From Sarcocystis neurona (taxonomy: Eukaryota; Apicomplexa; Conoidasida; Eucoccidiorida; Sarcocystidae), in assembly GCA_000727475.1 (NCBI GenBank), contig KL647293.1, positions 411,216-475,215 on the forward strand: a stretch of DNA of 64,000 nucleotides, written 5' to 3'. Of this stretch, positions 1-12,400 are shown piece after piece. A program made the position numbers and the translations under genes. How positions within the stretch are numbered: the stretch's first letter is position 1; every line of letters starts with the position of its first letter. Below the pieces are notes generated by a model. That model searched no databases and was not told where the DNA came from. It saw only the letters and a list, made by a program, of their open reading frames with translations.

Positions 1-3000
1 AGAGGCACTGCAGTTTATTGTCTTGTACGAACAAGTACACGGTATACATGTATGCCTGTATACATACGTGTGTCTACAGGTATGAAAACGTGCGTATGCA
101 TATGGTATACGTATATAATCATATATATGCATATACATATGTATAGAATTACCAGCTAACGGCGACTCTGCCGTCTACTGTAACTGCTTGTGTATAGTTT
201 CTGAGTAAGAAGTGTGATGAACGAAAAAAGAATTCTGCTTTGTGGATAGCGCATGCGTCGAACTCGTGCACACGTGGGTCAGTGGATAATTTTTTGTGCT
301 GCTGAAGGGCAGGTGTATGGTGTATGGCGTGTCTCCCTGATTAAAAACCCGCTGGCTGAGTAGTCCTGCATATATTTGCACGACTAAGAACGCTTTAGGC
401 AACGTTTTAAGAGCGCGTGCGCACCTGCATTGCATCACGCTTTTCTTGTTCAAGATTGTCTGTCCGTATCCGTAAGTGCACACCCTCTGATCAACTGTGC
501 AGGCAGTTATGAACATTTTTGTGTATACAGACGCCCAGTTGTGTTGCCCACTGCGAAGTGTGTGTATGGTCGCCGGCGGTGCTGTTGGTTAGGGAGTCAG
601 CGTTGTTTTGCGGCAGAAAGGCCGCGCACATCACGGTGGAGTTTTTCAGGAGGGTAGGTAGGTAGCATCAGTTCTAGTCAACGCGAAATAGGCATACTAC
701 TTCAAAGGTGCATGTGTGCAATACTGCGTTCACAGCATGTAGCTCGTTCGCACGTGTCTGAGCTAGTTTTTTTCTTTTAAAAGACATACGTAGATGTGGA
801 CTGAAGTGTATTCGCGCGGTCTTCGCAGGGAGGTGAGGCAGTACAGCGACTCCCGCTGTTGGCATGGGGGCGTGCAGCTACATAGACATAGGCATGTATA
901 TGCGAATTCATCACTTTCTGTACACCGTGCTGCGTAGAACGGGGAATCTACGGCGCAGCCAACTGCTCTCCCATACGGTATCGTATTCGTTGCACGCCCT
1001 GCGCAAATCCCGTGTAGGGTTATTCATTGAGTAGTTCTCAGTCTGTATGTATTCTGGTCAAACGTGTCCCACTTGCGGTCTAGTTTGTAGCTGGGATCCG
1101 TCGAAGTCACCCGTATGCTAGAGGCAGGGGAGGCTACACGGGTCTGCGTCCTGGGAAATTGACGCAAGCAGCATGCACCACGTGACTAACTTTTTCCTCG
1201 TTGATACGCGCGTGGCCGCGCGCATCTAGTAGAATACTTAGCGGAGAATCAAAAACACGTATGAATTATCTACACGCACATAAATGTAGGATTTTACGTA
1301 TACTGCGAAAACAGGTGGTTTATTGTATAGTTTTTTAAAAGGCACACTTTTTGGTGTACGGAGTTAATGGCACGGTCGTAGTGCGCGCAGGTACGTGCAC
1401 GCCGGAGTGTGCGGAAGAGTCACGCTAATCCTTTTCTGCACACATGTAGGGCATGTAGTGAGTCACGTATTTGCCGTCTCAGTTTATGGCACTGGCGTGA
1501 CCTAGATACGTGTTCTGCGGTGCTTATATAGTTGCATGCTTATGTATGTGTGTGTATACGTGTCCGACGTTACACAAGAGCCCAAAGACGGATGTCGCGC
1601 CTACGTACCCCCACGTGGCCGTGGCAAATGGCAAAGCGAACCTTTTCGTTCAAGCGGAAAAGTTGCCGTGGTGTAAGCGGTCAGTGGATCTTGCCTCCTC
1701 ATTGGGCTATGGCGGCGTGATACGGTTGTACATGCTGACCAAATCAGAGGGGGCAACACTGAGATTTTGGAACCCACGTTAATCGCAGCAGATTTTCTGC
1801 CTTGTGCTTTGTTGTGAGATCTGCTGTTTCATGCCGTGGGAATACTTTCGCGGGTCTCTTGCGCTGTGTGAGTGCTCTGGACTATGTTATGGGCAAGTTA
1901 TTTCCGTTGAGTCGAATTAATTGGCTGTGTTCATGAGACGCGACAAGGGTGGGTGTGGAACTCTGCTCCGCGCTTCTCTGCACCCAAGACGATAGTGGCA
2001 CCGCGATACTGTCCACACACCGTCGCCACACAGAGAAGCGGGTGCACGCGTTTTTTTTTTTCAAATGTGCACGTGGATAGTTTGTACGCGCACGTAGATA
2101 TTCTGGTGAGGTTGATTTTGCTGTTAGTACTTTCCAGGAATGTGCAAAGGGGTAGTTTCTTTGTGCGAGTCATTCGTTAAATTAGCCTGGATTTGTTTTG
2201 TGTGCTTTCCACTGATGCGGGTTACGTGAGCCTGAGTTAGTAAATGGTTTTGTCCTCATATTTCGGCCTGCTGCACGTTGGCGAATTGACTGTCTGTAGT
2301 CCTTCTGATGAGATTCTCGATTTAGCATGACGTACTGTGGCGAATTACAACTGTGTCGCAACATAGTGTATACCGAAACGTCTGCGTGCATCCATACATA
2401 ATCGTGTCTTAATGTATATTGATGTATGCAGGATATTTATGTTAATGTACGTGTCTGCGTCGATGTTCGTACGTATATTTATATACGCGTGCTAGTAGGC
2501 CGTCTTTTAAAAAGCGCTTCACTGAAGATGGGCGGCGGCCGACTGATGAGAGAACAAGAGTTGAGAATAGTTCCGTGATGGTAATTGAACATGAGATTGC
2601 TGAGTGAAGTCGCCTCTTTTCTGTTTGAGACATCGAGGTACCATTTTGGCGGTTTTGTGGTTCCCTTGTGTCACTGGGCTCGCCTGCGTTCTGTACGTAC
2701 GTAGTTATGCGTAGTTGTTAACCTGTGTGTATACCATGGGACAGTTTCCTGTTGATATTGTCACATGCTGTTCGTACACTCATTGTCTAGTTGTGCGTAA
2801 TTGTGGACCAGTATGCATATTGTGGTGCAGTTATCTCTTATATTGTTAAATGCCATCCGTACACGCATTGGCTTTGACGTGTCGAGTGTTTTGAGATTCA
2901 GTGGTTCATTCACTAGTTCCGTCGCGCTTTACGAGAGGATGATCGAATGTATGACCATCAAATTCTGAAGGGCTCCGTGCTCTCTGTGGTCTATATTTAT

Positions 3001-3201
3001 AAGCCTGAAAAAGTGCCAGTTCACGAGAAATCGTGGTGCACGCGACAAGCGCGAGTAATTGTAAGCGTTGCATACTGGTTGTGTAAACACGAACCAATGA
3101 GGAGGAGGGTTGTACCTGTGTGTCCTTGCTGAACGCGCGTACAGGGACAACATTTTCAAGTATTGACGGGGTGGTATGCGCTGTGCAGATTGTGATGTAT
3201 C

Positions 3202-3300
3202 TCTGTGTGTGTGTGTTTGTGTGTGTGCGTGTGCGTGTGCATGTGTGTCTTGTGTATGTGTGGATGTGCGGGTGTATGTATCTGTGTACATGTGCATGTG
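3202..3300. repeat. TG-rich microsatellite
   Basis: A degenerate (TG)n tract of about 100 bases with TGTGCG and TGTATG variants. It opens spurious histidine/threonine-rich (minus) and cysteine/valine-rich (plus) frames. Confidence 0.9.
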
Positions 3301-6300
3301 AGTACACCGGCATCAACGCAGATGTTTACAGTGCGCACGGGACAAGGGAGGGAAACTCGTGTGCAAACGTGGCCTTCTAACCTGCTCGCGATTGTTACAA
3401 GTGGTATGAGGAATAGGCGACGAGGAAAACAGGTCGTCCACATTTACGTGTGCGTTCATGGCGCTCATGTGGCCCTAATTTCTGTATACCGGAGTTTATT
3501 GGCAAAGGAAGGTTTTGAGGAGCATGCTTTGAATTCCAACGGTATGAGGCGTGTACGTGTCTAATTTTACTGGCAGCATACTGCACATACTAAGCCCACA
3601 AACTCATGTTTAACGTGAACGGCGATGGGCTCGCCTGTTCAACAGAATTAACGGGTGAAAAGGAGCGCTGCACGTATTCAGGATGAAAGAGCTGCCTCAA
3701 CAAGGGTATGTATAAACATATATGTATATTCACGTTCAAGTACAAACGTATAAACACATACGTAATGTGAAGTGCATACTCATATCGAGCCGTCAATCGG
3801 TGTGTGTGGGCAAGCCCCGCAGGACAAATTAAACGGACGTGACGACGCACATCGGAGAACATATTTTATTCGGAGCTGTATTCCTCCGACACAAAAGCAA
3901 AGAAAATGCACTGCCTACGCGTTAACTAGCCAGTCTAATTTTAACGCAAACACCCAAAAATGCCTCTTTGGAAGTTTAATGAAGTGGGTAGAGCCAGGTC
4001 TACTGCGTGGAGAAGCCTTCTGTCTCGAGATAAAGGGCACGATTGAATCTGCCCACCCTTGCGCGTACAGCTGTATACATCCCTCGCTTAGCGAACATAT
4101 GTGGCGTTGACGACCACGGAAATTGCTGGTTCATGAAGTCGTCGTCCACGACAGTGTTGTGCGTCTCCTTCCGAAATATGTCCACCGCTACAAACATCCC
4201 ACTGCCACTTTCCGACGCTTCAGTGAATATGCGCTGGCTGTCGGTTCGTCGGTCAGATGAGAACGAAACTGCATGTAGTTTGCTGCTGGTTCTAAGTATT
4301 ATCAACTGTCCTGCACCTGCTTGTGCCGCCGGACTGAAGAGAGGGTGTACTCTACGCACGTGCAAACAAAGAAGGAGCGCTGCTCTTCCACTGCGCAACG
4401 TTGCTCATGCCGAGTGCTCTGTAGCAACAAAAAGGCTCTTACATTCTGACCGACAAATCTCGTTGCTGTTGATTGTGGGGATGTCCCGACACTGGTGGTG
4501 TCACGAACGCTCAGGGCCTGCCGCTGAAGTTTTGCTTCGGTGCTACGTGTCTCCCTCTCTCTGTCGCAGTGTGTACATACGTAGCTCGAGACGAAAGAAG
4601 TGAAGGGGGCTATGGCTTCCGCCAGCAGACACGATAGAGAACTGCGACGCGTCTCCACAAAAGACGCATAGATACGTACGAGAGTGAGCGCACATCTATG
4701 TGGAGCCAGTCGCCGCCCAGGAAGGTCCGAAGATGCTTTCACTACAAATATCCGGTGTCCCTTCGATTGAGAGGTGCTCGGACACGTAAACGAATTTAAA
4801 CAGAGCCCGAGGCCCAACAAATACATATTACTGAGCTAGTGTGCCTGTGTGGTTCAATCCGCGTGTGTTCACTCCGTACGTACAGAAACACGGGATAATG
4901 TGGCTGATGCTATGTATTTTCGCGCGTCACCGTGGTGAAATGCGCAAAAGCTTTACCGTCACGAGTCTCGACACGCTCCAGCAACACAGAACCGATAGTG
5001 CGCTGCCCACGGCAGTCCATCCCATACAGGATACGCTCGAAAAAGATTAGGAATTTTGGAAATATGCGTGTACCTTCGCCGCTGAGAAAGCAGAACATTC
5101 GATGCATTCTGTAGGGCTTACGTCCAAAACCCCCATGCAGGCACCCGCTCCCGTGTAGAAGCTCGTACACATTCGTTCTGAAGTTTCGTACTGCATGCGA
5201 GACCCGTAGAGATTCCGGAATACAGTCAGGCCTCAAACGTAAAAGGAGTCGCAAAAGTGGTGTGCTGCTCATTGGATTTTGAAACGTGCGACTGTCCACA
5301 CATGTACAGACGTAGGTAATTATCGAACGTAGTCATGCATATATACACACATGTGCAAATGAATACGCAGATAAATACTTGCCGCGGTGCCAGTCAGCTA
5401 GAATGAAAGCTCCCTGCGTGACGTGTTGGAATATGGACGAGAAATTCTGCAAAAAGAACTGTCGGAGAATGTGGAAAAAACCACATTCCGCGCCCCAATA
5501 GCAACTAAGTCTTCGTCTGTGAGGTCTCTTCCGTTGTTTTTCAGAGACGGGGAAGACGTGAGATACACGTTTATAGAATTAGGACCACTAGCAGCTGTGC
5601 CGTGTTCTTACAAACTGGATCTTGCACTGGTGCCCTGTAGCGCTCGTCGACTGGGTTTTCATCAACGTAGCCCTGCGTCGGCAGGTGCAGTGTGCACCTT
5701 CAGGCGTGGTTGGTAACGACTGTTGGAGGTTTTGACGACTATTAGCCTACGGTGCGCCACTGTAGGCATATCAGAGTATGGTTGTAAAGGACACATGTTT
5801 GCAGGAGTGTGTCCCGTTACTTGCATACGTATATATGTTGGCCGGTATACAGATCAAGGCACGCAGGATGACGCACTTCGTCCTGGCTTCGAGTGCATTG
5901 CCGAGGCCAGCGATATGGTGTATAGGTATTTAACTGTCCACTCATATTAGTAAAAGTGCAAAAGCACGGGAAATGTGGTCGTGTGATCTTCCTCTACTTT
6001 GATTTGCGTGTGCGTTTGGGGATACAAAACAGTTATAAGCTGTTCTGCATACATCGATACCCGTACCTATAAAAGTTGGCCGGTCGTAACGACCACGTTG
6101 TACAGCATTCCTAGGACGGTGTGCACATGAAGGACGTGCTTGAGCAGAACCGTTGAGAACGCAGGCAAAGACATCTGTTTCTGCACCTCAAACGATAAAC
6201 TTGCACACGCACGTGTACATACGTATGCATACTCGCGTACACACACATGCACACCTTGAAGTGTCTCTCAACATCGCTGCGCGCACATATATAATTATAT

Positions 6301-6789
6301 ACACACGTGTGCGTGTCTGTGCGCACGGAAAACAGGCCTGTTTATACACAAATGAGAATATATATGTACATATGTATATACACATTTTGAAAAAGAAAGT
6401 GGTTGGCTGTGAAACATCCGACTGCGAACATGATTCATACTGAGACTTCCCCTCGTAAGTGCTTATGGATGTGGACACTTGGGATGGAAACCAAGACGTG
6501 AGAATTCGGGTGCGTGCGTCGTTTCGCCCCGCGCAACTGTTTCAAAAAGTGACATCTTCACCAGTGGATGTTCTGAGCCTTTTCTGATGTCTTTTCTTCC
6601 AACACCTACGGTTGTGGGGGTGCGCTACGGAGCAAAGACCCGGGCAGAGACCAGCAGAAGTCACAACACGACCCGCAGCAGCTGCTTTTGTGAGTGACCG
6701 CAGCGCAAAGCGAGCAGGAGCACCAGGGCACGCTGGCACCAACAGCATCAGTGGTACACGCAAGGACCTGAGCAGTGCACGTGTGGCAG

Positions 6790-6935
6790 CAGTAGCGGAA
6801 GTGGCAGCAGTTGTACCAGTAGCACCAGCAGCAGCAGCACCAGCAGCGACAAACAAGCAGCCGGAGCTACAGCACCAGCGCAGCAACACCAGCAGCGGAA
6901 AAGCAGCAGCAACGCAGCAGCAGCGGCAGCAAAGC
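6790..6935. repeat. CAG/CTG triplet-rich block
   Basis: Dense but imperfect CAG, GCA and CAA triplets on the plus strand (CTG on minus). They read as alanine/glutamine or leucine/cysteine runs in open frames on both strands. It could be part of an unrecognised low-complexity coding exon. Alternatively, given the pattern in the firm genes of this window, it could be intronic DNA upstream of a minus-strand 3' splice site. Confidence 0.7.
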
Positions 6936-8754
6936 ACACGTAGCGGCAACAGCAACGGCACAAGAAAATCGGCGGCAATGCAGTTAACGCATGGATCTGT
7001 AGCGGAGGTCGTGGCCGCAAAAATGCGAGCAGCATGCGCGTCGATGCCCGATAGCAGCAGCGTCACGTGCCTTACTCCCGGCACCACGCGAAGCAACAGC
7101 AGGAGCCGAACACGTACGGCTATACGCAGCTTCTGACTCGCAAAGTTTAAATACGGGACGATTTTTGGAAGCTCTGTCTTGTCGTTGAAACTTTTTCTCT
7201 CGTTGTACACCATGGCCTCTGGGAAGGCATTGACGGCGGGTGCCCCAGTGCTCCCTCTGCCGCATTTCTCCCATCTTGTTCTCCTCACTCTTTAGCGCTG
7301 CACATATATATATATATAAAATAGTTGTGTATACGTTATTCATGTTCATATGCTTGTGTCTTGTGTCATCCTGCGTCAAATACATGTAGCCGCGTACTAT
7401 CTGTATGTACACACATCCGTTTGTAGGTGCACACTCGTGGGTATCTCCATTTACGCTACGCTGGAGTAGTTGAGGCCAGCAGTATGTCTGAACGGCGAAG
7501 TCCGCGCTTCTACAGTAAAATATTCTCCGAGCCTTATCTCCCGCGTCTTTTTTCCTTCGTCCTTCCTTTCTTGGTAGTGTCGCCACGTGTTTCCTTCCCC
7601 CGTTCTTCTTCCGGGGGGGGGCCAACTTTCCTGCGGTGTTTATTGTGGACGTCCATGCTCAACCGTTGCATCTTTGTTGTACACGCTGTAAAGGTGCCTA
7701 CCTAGGTTTACGAGTAAATAGAACTTCCCCTTTTCCTCCTTGTGAACATCTCTGTCTCTCCATATATATTTGTATACGTATTCCTGCGTATGACCTGTAT
7801 ACACTCAGAGGCTTCATTTTCCGTATACAACAATACGCCCTGTATGCCGTTTTCCGCGACAAGTGGCCACCTCTGAAAGGTGTGTAACCCACACACCACG
7901 TGCAATTGTCCACGCCGAGAAAAGACGTGGATATCCATGGAAGTAGCGTCGACGCGAATGCCGCTCGACGTGTGAGTGCTACTGCCTGAGTTTCTTCCCT
8001 GGTGACGCTGTGCCACCCACATACCAACGTAGCAGCGGACCTCTCTGTGTCTCTGTGTCCCTCTATATATACATTATATATATGTAGGCGTATGTGTACG
8101 TATAGCTGACCACTACAGCACGCATGGAAGCGGGTTAAGTCCACGCGAGCATCTTCCTGGAAAGAATTGTCGAGAAGAAGAGACGCCTTCCTGCAGAGAC
8201 ATGTCCTGAACAAAACGTGTGTAGACACACAGGTGAAGCATACGCAGGGATGTGTATACGAGGGCTTGACGCGCGTCTTCGTACGCGTTTGCGCAAGTCA
8301 CCCTGTGTGTGCGTAAGGCACTGTTCGTCCATTTGATCTTTTACGCGTCTCGCGTCTCTTCAAAGTGGATCTCTTTGTCCTTATCTACACAACATAGGTT
8401 CTACCTACACATATGTATGTATGTGTGTGGTCTTGAACTTGGGAGGAACTTTCCACGCTTCGACTTTGTCGTAGACAAGCGTGTAGAAGGATGAGCGTAT
8501 AGAAGGATGACGGCTTTCTTTGAACATAGACCTAAAAGGGACTTCTACGCCTTGCTCAGAAACACACGACTCTCGAGACTCTTCCTTCGGTTAGAAGGCA
8601 GACACGCGTGGATGCGCTGCTTCTCCTTTTAGGAACTGTGAGTATACGCACATGTCTGTTCGACGGCGAAAAAAGTGACGGGCCCGTCACAGCAGCGGGT
8701 GGACTCACACACGTCGAAGTAGATGTGGAAGTACCTGCATGGCGGTACCTGCCT

Positions 8755-8820
8755 ATATGCATATAGACATACATATGTATATATATATGTATGTATGTAT
8801 ATATGTGTGTAGGTGTGTAC
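8755..8820. repeat. TA/TATG microsatellite
   Basis: Alternating TA and TATG units running into TG repeats. Confidence 0.85.
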
Positions 8821-9190
8821 CTCCATCGAAGTTGCTGGCTACAGAGGGGACGGTAGTGTTGCTGTTGCTGCACCTGGACTCCCACGGTCTCCCTCTGTGT
8901 GCCTGTACGCGTGTATATATATGTGTGCCACGCCCCGTGGAGTTCCTCTGAAGGTACGTGAAGGGGACCGTTCTTGCCCGTAGTTTCCGCTTCACTCGCG
9001 CTTTTTTGAACTTCCTCGTTTGTCTACTTCTTCGCGTGATGGCACGGCTGCGCGCGCCTTTACGGTGTGTTGCATATATATCGTCAGCTGGACACCGGTG
9101 CGTACACCTCGACGACCACGTGGGTATTTATTTCTTGCAAACGAATGCGCGTACGCAGAAACACGTCTACTCAGCGTTGCTCCTCCACCA

Positions 9191-9236
9191 ACATATATAT
9201 ATCTATATATATATATATACGTATGCATATGTGTAT
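9191..9236. repeat. TA microsatellite
   Basis: An interrupted (TA)n run about 210 bases upstream of the start codon of the CHORD gene. Confidence 0.85.
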
Positions 9237-9449
9237 AGGAGGGAGAAGTCCATGTGTTGTATAGGGCTAGAGTGAGGCGCGGGTATTCGTACGCTTCCGT
9301 ACGTCTCTGCGTTTGACAGAAACCTGGCAGATAGGTGCATCGCGTCCGGGCGTGTCTGTGCGTGCGCCCTTTTCATGTGGTTGCTGCTGCTGCTGTCGCT
9401 GACGCTCCCGGCTCTCTTTCTCAGTTCCTCCGCCGAAGCGTGACCCCCA

Positions 9450-12400
9450 ATGGAAGCCGTGGTCCTATCGACGTCGTCGGCGGCGGGCGCTGCCGACGCG
9501 CATGAGGCCGCAGCACCTGCAGGCGCAGCTACAGCAGCAGCGACGTCTACAACGACCCCTCAGCGGACGCGCGCAGCGGCGTTGGCCCCTGTCAGACCTG
9601 CAGGAGGAAGAGGAATAGGAGAAGGAGGAGGAGAAGACGAGGCGCCAGCAACAGCAGCAGCGAAGCCTTTGCCAGAGTGCCTGCGTGCGGCCGAGCGCGG
9701 GACGGAGCCGGCAGAACGGCCACCAACAAACCTTGCGGCGCCGGAGCAGCAGGCCGCAGGCAGCCCCGCAGGGGGTCCTTCGGCAGGTGGTACACAGCAG
9801 ACGCATGCAGCAACAGGCGCAGCACCATCGCTGCCCCAGCAGAAGAAGTGCACGCGACCCGGATGTGGGAAGAAATACTTCGACGCGGAGAACACTGCAG
9901 CAGCAAGTGCATGCGTCTACCACGCGGTGAGACAGCTCTCTTTAGGCACGCGCCTCCGTCCACACTGGCTTGGTCCCTGGCGATTCCTATATACAGGTCG
10001 ACCACAGGGCTTTGTCTCTACTTCCAGTCTTTACATAGTAAACTCCTAGATGAGTATATGTATAGAAGGTGTACATCCGTCTATATACGTTTGTTGTCGC
10101 CTTTCTGCGTCGTCGTACGTTGCTGCCGAGAGTCTGAGGTCACGCCTACTACGACGTTCGTGTATAAGTGTCTACGCCCGTGTGTCTCGTGGTTCGCACG
10201 CGCCCAAGCAGATACGTATATTTCCACGTCTACGTATATACGCGTGTGCACAACCATATACTGCTGCACGTCAGAGCTGTACTTGTGTATATATGTGGCC
10301 ACGTGGAAATAGTCAGTTCTGCGTCTGTGTTTCTGTGTTGGCCTGTGTCCCTCGGTACCTGCATGCGTACACATGCCCCCCAACGTACACGGTCGTGACG
10401 GGCATATTCTCGCTGAAGACTGCGTCTTTCGGCTCGCCCTCTCCGTCGAACGAGTGCAGAATCCACCTGCAGCCGCTGAGGGGACCATTATCGCTAGAGG
10501 GGGTGCAGCCTCCCCCAACGCGTGCTCCTTTTCTCCGTCTACCTGCGTCTCCGCGGCGATCCGTGTGTGTGTCCGTGGGTGCGCCAATATCTTCGTATGT
10601 ATCTATCTACTGATACGCAGGTCCACGTTCTTCGAATGCTTATGTGCGTGTGGGGTCGCGACGTGCGTGGGACAGCAATGCACGCGGAACAACACTTCGC
10701 GCCCTCTCACACAGTCGGTGGTGGGGGCAGCAGGCACCTGCTGCGTCCGTCTGCTTTGTGTGGGCTGCGGGCATCTGCTGCATGCGGCGTCTTTGGCCTT
10801 CGCCCACTGCGTCCTATTCTGCTTGCGGTTCTCGTCGGCTGCATGCGTCCGCTGCGGGTGGCTTCTTCCGCGCGGGCCCGCTGCATTTCGCGTGCGCGTG
10901 GTGCATGCCTCCTCTGCTGCATGCATCTGCTAAGGGTGGCATCTTTTGCGCGGGCCCCCTACAGTTCGCATGCAGCTGCTCGATGTGCCTGCTCTGCTGC
11001 ATGCGTCTGCTGCGAGTCCTACCTGCTGCTGTGTACGCGGCTGCGTCCCGCGCGTCGTTCGCTGCATGCGCCTGCGTCCCGCGGCACCCGCTGCATGCAT
11101 CTGGTGCACCTGTCGTCTCCTGCTGCACCCACGTGTCTACTTCTGCGCATTCCCCTCAGGTGCATGCACTTGTTGCCTACGTTGCAGTCTCTGCACTGCC
11201 TGGACGTGGACTGCTTGCGGTGACACTCTGTTGTTTATTGCTGCGTGTAGGTGTCGTGGTGGGAGGGCGCATGTGCCTATGTTGCACGCATCTGGCGCTA
11301 GTGGTGTCCCTACGCATGTGTGTCCACGTCCTTGGCTATCTGCGTGTGTTGACACTGCATGCGCGTGCCTCTGCTGCAATTGAGACGGGCCACCAGAATA
11401 AGGAAAGCATGCGTCTGCTGCTGCTTAGCTCCGCGTACTTGTTCGAGCGCTAGTGCGCTTGCTCCGGCGTATGTGCCCCCTCCCACACAGCACACAGAAT
11501 GTGTGCTGCTGCTGTGATGTGGGGTGCGTGCATGCAGGCAATGCCCATCTTTCACGACGGCGTGAAGCGGTGGCCGTGCTGCAGTCGCGAGGCTTGGGAC
11601 TGGGAGGAGTTCATGCAGATCCCAGGTACGCCCGGTCTGCTGCACCTCTATACTATACAGAGAGAGTCTTACCTATACATATTGAAGTAGACAAAGGGAG
11701 AGAGATGTACGGACGTGTAATGTAGGGAAGAGAAAGTTGGGGGTACACGCAGGGGGAGAAACCACGGTGGAGAGGCAAGTATACACAATGATATGGGTAG
11801 GGTGGCTTCCCAAAGCGCATGCACACGTACGGAAAAAGATAGCAATTTACGTACATATATGTATAGGAAACGAGAGAGCGGGACAGAACATTTATTCGTC
11901 CACGTGTACATACGTGTATATCCGGAGAGAGAGAGAGGGGAAGAAGAAAATGCGTGCATATATAGAGAGAACATGCATGTATTTATGGACAGATGTGCGT
12001 GTATGTACATACACGCATCGAGAGGAACGGAGAGAAACGCCAGTGTGTTTGTGAAGAGAGGAAATAACGTGCAGTTTGAAAGGATGTGTAAGTGTATAAA
12101 CGCGGGCGAAAGCTTATCCTTTGTCAGAGGGGAAGGTACGTGTATTGTTACTCTGTGTGTATCCGTTGCTGAGCCACGCGTGGGTAAGCTGCAGGAAACT
12201 CCCACGCGCAGTGTAGATATACGCAGTCTTTTATCCGCGCACACATGTGTATATATATGTGTGTGTGAGAGGGAGCAGCAGGAGGGCCTGGGCAGTGTGT
12301 GGCTGTGTTTACTTGAACGCTGCAGTGGATAGCCCCGTCCGTAGCTGATAAGCTCTTTGGAACTCTTGGCGTGCCCAAGCTCGAACACCGCTGCTCGCGC

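Larger units (their letters stand above)
1..9449. other. Repeat-rich region without a supported gene
   Basis: No reading frame here matches a family I recognise, and none could be built into a spliced gene. The stretch holds TG/CA and TA microsatellites, a CAG-rich block near 6.8 kb, a short pyrimidine-rich stretch near 7.55-7.6 kb, and mixed sequence rich in TACGT and GTATAC words. Open frames of 60-190 codons occur on both strands, but they overlap one another and have the cysteine/tyrosine/histidine-rich composition expected of translated microsatellite DNA. Exons of a spliced gene could still be hidden, particularly on the minus strand below the CAG block. Confidence 0.5.

Noticed and set aside
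4043..4826. Overlapping frames of 186 (+) and 174 (-) codons
   Set aside because: Mutually antisense, no recognisable domain, and both composition-like translations of mixed repeat-rich DNA.
4849..4870. tRNA B-box-like GGTTCAATCC
   Set aside because: No matching A box or cloverleaf stems could be found around it; the word alone is not evidence for a tRNA gene.
10522..11453. Cysteine-rich repetitive plus-strand frames (233 and 269 codons)
   Set aside because: They lie wholly inside CHORD intron 1 and translate the CTG/TGCATGC repeat in more than one frame at once.
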